5,132 nt of DNA from an uncultured Chthonomonas sp. Lineage in GTDB: Bacteria > Armatimonadota > Chthonomonadetes > Chthonomonadales > CAJBBX01. The stretch lies in contig CAISOI010000195.1 of the NCBI GenBank assembly GCA_903886985.1, forward strand, positions 1 to 5,132. The letters are read 5' to 3'. Each line of letters starts with the position of its first letter. Positions within the stretch are counted from its first letter, which is position 1. The notes under the pieces were generated by a model that did not search any database, was not told where the DNA came from, and worked only from the letters and a program-made list of their open reading frames with translations. Below, in pieces: positions 5,066-5,132 of this stretch. Made by a program: the position numbers and the translations under genes.

Positions 5066-5132
5066 ATGGGAGATAGGAAATTCCGACACGAGCTGTTGCC
5101 GTTATCCTGTTCTATCCTGTCCATCGATGTAA
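5066..5132 (+). CDS. Possible start of a small open frame running off the right edge
   Basis: An ATG at 5066 has AGGA six bases upstream, and the frame stays open to the window end (22 codons, beginning MGDRKFRHELLPLSCSILS). Nothing in the peptide is recognisable. The ATCCTGT repeats inside it argue that it may be non-coding repeat DNA. A reverse-strand frame also exists here and is equally unsupported. Confidence 0.2.
   Translation, partial: MGDRKFRHELLPLSCSILSIDV
5104..5120. repeat. Two direct copies of ATCCTGT at 10-base spacing
   Basis: ATCCTGT occurs at 5104-5110 and 5114-5120. CCTGTCC (5116-5122) is the reverse complement of GGACAGG at 5035-5041, so the pair brackets the 5044-5065 hairpin. 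It may be the edge of a dispersed intergenic repeat, but with one copy in view this cannot be shown. Confidence 0.35.

Larger units (their letters stand above)
4570..5132. other. Intergenic region without a convincing complete gene
   Basis: I find no complete coding sequence here that resembles a real protein. The open stretch at 4574-4774 gives a composition rich in proline, histidine and basic residues with no ribosome site, and looks like chance. The region is instead rich in inverted and direct repeats: hairpins at 4597-4616, 4629-4651, 4814-4830, 4947-4975 and 5044-5065, a 12-bp palindrome at 4995-5006, A-tracts around 4675-4694 and 4831-4846, and an 11-bp tandem repeat at 4846-4867. It probably contains the operon's 3' end and the upstream region of whatever lies to the right. 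Confidence 0.6.

Noticed and set aside
4570..5132. CRISPR array or retron-like RNA in the repeat-rich intergenic region
   Set aside because: Repeats are few, short and irregularly spaced. No spacer-repeat periodicity, cas gene or reverse transcriptase is in view.

Overview
The window holds the distal part of a Type I restriction-modification (R-M) operon on the + strand, followed by one extra gene and about 560 bases of apparently non-coding DNA. The organism is a bacterium, or less likely an archaeon, of moderate GC with Shine-Dalgarno starts. The lineage cannot be fixed from these sequences. R-M operons are often horizontally acquired, and the base composition here is mosaic, so composition is a poor guide to the host.

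Layout. Positions 2-1258 are the C-terminal about 418 residues of HsdR, the ATP-dependent translocase/restriction subunit. Its frame is already open at the left edge. Positions 1267-2499 are HsdM (N6-adenine methyltransferase) and 2500-3840 are HsdS (two target-recognition domains). HsdM and HsdS are in one frame, separated only by a TAG at 2497-2499. The first about 51 codons after the TAG look like the missing C-terminus of HsdM (ending in the DYNLSGERYRE motif), not the start of HsdS. The simplest reading is an HsdM-HsdS fusion gene of about 856 residues split by one amber codon. After the HsdS stop there is one intervening codon, then a 241-residue protein at 3844-4569 that I read as a stand-alone HEPN-type protein because of its R-X4-H motif (R126/H131). 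It has lower GC than hsdM and the conserved parts of hsdS.

How the parts would work together. HsdM and HsdS would form the methyltransferase, HsdS choosing the bipartite target. With HsdR they would form the restriction complex. The HEPN protein is probably translated from the same mRNA. HEPN ribonucleases linked to Type I systems (PrrC and RloC are the known cases, both with ATPase parts absent here) cut tRNA when restriction is compromised. A similar back-up or abortive role is an attractive but unproven inference.

Positions 4570-5132 contain no convincing complete gene. They hold hairpins just after the operon, a possible regulatory cluster (an 11-bp tandem repeat, a -10-like hexamer and a 17-bp near-palindrome at 4846-4891), a second hairpin region, and at the right edge a perfect 10-bp hairpin that would bury a Shine-Dalgarno sequence in front of an ATG whose frame runs off the window.
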